Below the pieces are notes generated by a model. The model worked only from the letters and a program-made list of their open reading frames with translations, searched no databases and had not been told where the DNA came from. From Tenuifilum sp040752515 (GTDB lineage: Bacteria; Bacteroidota; Bacteroidia; Bacteroidales; Tenuifilaceae), in NCBI GenBank assembly GCA_040752515.1, contig JBFMGQ010000006.1, positions 1-64,000 of the forward strand: a stretch of 64,000 nucleotides of DNA, read 5' to 3'. The position numbers and the translations under genes are program-made. Positions 63,181-64,000 of this stretch are shown one piece after another. The first letter of the stretch is position 1. Every line of letters begins with the position of its first letter.

Positions 63181-63546
63181 CTAAAAAGGCAAACCGTCGT
63201 CTCCTGCACCCTCAATGGGCGGAAGAAGATTATCATCGAAAGGTGGGGGCTCAGGCGCAGAGCCTGTGTTGGCACTTTTACCCATAGGTTCAAGTCGCCA
63301 GGCCCTGACATCGGTGTACCACCTACCATTGAACTCACGCGATTCGATATTGATTGAGGCTTTTATCTGCTCGCCCACCTGAATTGATTCAAGATCCTTT
63401 ACTTTATCGCCCCAAAGTGATATACATACCTTGCGGGGATACTGTTCAAGGGTTTCAATGATAAACTCCTGCTTTACCCAAGTCCCGTTTTTCCCTTGCC
63501 CGGTTTGCTGATCGAGTTTTTTAATTAGTTTACCCTGGATTTCCAT
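63181..63546 (-). CDS. DUF3127 protein, OB-fold with SSB-like tip
   Basis: 121 residues. The body (MEIQGKLIKKLDQQTGQGKN to YTDVRAWRLEP) fits DUF3127, a Bacteroidota family with an OB-fold-like pattern. A flexible proline-rich linker (SAPEPPPFDD) leads to the very end DDGLPF, which resembles the acidic, Phe-terminated tail by which SSB recruits repair proteins. The function is unproven. It is the gene after an FKBP isomerase and is separated from it by a terminator. Confidence 0.82.
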   Translation of the reverse strand: MEIQGKLIKKLDQQTGQGKNGTWVKQEFIIETLEQYPRKVCISLWGDKVKDLESIQVGEQIKASINIESREFNGRWYTDVRAWRLEPMGKSANTGSAPEPPPFDDNLLPPIEGAGDDGLPF

Positions 63547-63557
63547 ATTTCATTCGA

Positions 63558-63591
63558 TTAAAAAACCGGGCGAATGATCAACCCGGTTTAG
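63558..63591 (-). terminator. Terminator of the FKBP isomerase gene
   Basis: On the minus strand AAACCGGG and CCCGGTTT form an 8-base stem followed by T6. It lies 20 bases beyond the isomerase stop and before the DUF3127 start. Confidence 0.85.
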
Positions 63592-63611
63592 TATGATTGA
63601 CAATGATTAAA

Positions 63612-64000
63612 CTATTTCTTCTTGTTATCTTGAGCTTTTTCCTTTACAATGTCAAGTAATTCAACCTCAAAAATCAGGGCTTGGTTAGGACCAATAGGGC
63701 TCCCTGGGCGAACTCTTTCACCATAACCTAACTCGCTGGGAATGTAAAGAATAAACTTAGACCCAACTTTCATCTTTTGCAGGCCAATAGTCCAGCCCGG
63801 AATAACCTGATTGAGTTTGAATTGGGCGGGTTCGCCCCTATCGTACGATGAATCGAATTGGGTTCCATCAATTAAGGTACCCTTGTAGTGAACCTTTACC
63901 ACATCCTCAGCGGTAGGTATAGGGCCTGTACCTTCCTGAATTATTTTATACTGCAAACCCGATGAGTCAACAACTACACCTTCCTTGGTCTTGTTCTCTT
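63612..64000 (-). CDS. FKBP-type peptidyl-prolyl isomerase, 5' end outside window
   Basis: The C-terminal FKBP domain of a larger protein. The reading frame is open to the window edge, with ENKTKEGVVVDSSG preceding LQYKIIQEGTGPIP, the usual junction of MIP/FkpA-type proteins between the dimerisation helix and the FKBP domain. Active-site blocks are VHYKGTLIDGTQFDSSYDR, VIPGWTIGLQKMKVGSK and IPSELGYGERV. It ends in a lysine-rich tail (EKAQDNKKK). Any signal peptide lies outside. It catalyses proline cis-trans isomerisation, probably in the periplasm. Confidence 0.92.
   Translation of the reverse strand, partial: ENKTKEGVVVDSSGLQYKIIQEGTGPIPTAEDVVKVHYKGTLIDGTQFDSSYDRGEPAQFKLNQVIPGWTIGLQKMKVGSKFILYIPSELGYGERVRPGSPIGPNQALIFEVELLDIVKEKAQDNKKK

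Overview
The window is from a Bacteroidota chromosome, probably Bacteroidales or a close relative. The case rests on type IX secretion genes (porU, porV, porP, gldJ), Bacteroidota-style promoters (TTG, about 20 bases, then TAnnTTTG), AT-rich spacers, DUF2490, DUF3127 and CotH/T9SS-sorted proteins, a complete Rnf operon, and a type II-C CRISPR-Cas9 locus with a 46-base repeat of the kind known from this phylum. No rRNA is present, so genus and species cannot be named.

Layout. 0.1-9 kb: caspase-like lipoprotein, mtaB, a ppx-ppk polyphosphate operon, sixA-like phosphatase, PhoH/PIN ATPase, folC. 8.8-9.5 kb: an intact tRNA-Val and a small GIY-YIG nuclease gene lying between two broken tRNA copies that share a 38-base direct repeat. 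9.5-20.4 kb: nitronate monooxygenase, murF, then the T9SS block (gldJ and porP leftward, porU and porV rightward), followed by ispF. 20.4-23.5 kb: CoA-binding and thioredoxin-like proteins, a lipoprotein and urocanase. 24-27.3 kb is an accessory zone: a pentapeptide-repeat protein, a truncated MuF/BECR-P-loop phage-type protein, a candidate small RNA with its own promoter and terminator, and an AAA ATPase gene bounded by two identical 68-base copies of a CRISPR repeat broken by the same 32-base hairpin. An orphan type I-C repeat lies in the same segment. 27.5-32.6 kb is the long type II-C array, with two 100-N scaffold gaps. 32.8-38.6 kb: cas2, cas1, a REP-associated (RAYT) transposase, cas9 and the tracrRNA. 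REP palindromes are scattered through the cas operon, and one supplies the last codons of cas9. 38.9-41.6 kb: LemA/TPM membrane proteins and a lipoprotein. 41.7-46 kb: zinc-ribbon coiled-coil protein, Nif3, MerR and two tandem M23 peptidases. 46-54.2 kb: alaS and the Rnf operon with its RseC-like gene. 54.4-64 kb: CotH protein, DUF2490, ABC-F, RlmB, patatin, guanine deaminase, a MITE-like repeat, MscS, DUF3127 and the end of an FKBP isomerase gene that runs out of the window.

How the parts work together. The defence locus looks complete: Cas9 keeps its RuvC and HNH residues, Cas1 and Cas2 are full length, and the tracrRNA has a matching anti-repeat, promoter and terminator. Each array repeat carries TATCTTTG at a spacing that could make it a promoter, as in other II-C systems, so crRNAs may be transcribed repeat by repeat towards cas2. 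PorU, PorV and GldJ form the known T9SS attachment and cleavage neighbourhood, and the CotH protein in this window carries a likely T9SS sorting tail. The Rnf genes encode a ferredoxin:NAD oxidoreductase ion pump. I did not find a clearly new enzyme system. The least explained region is 24.9-27.5 kb, next to the array.
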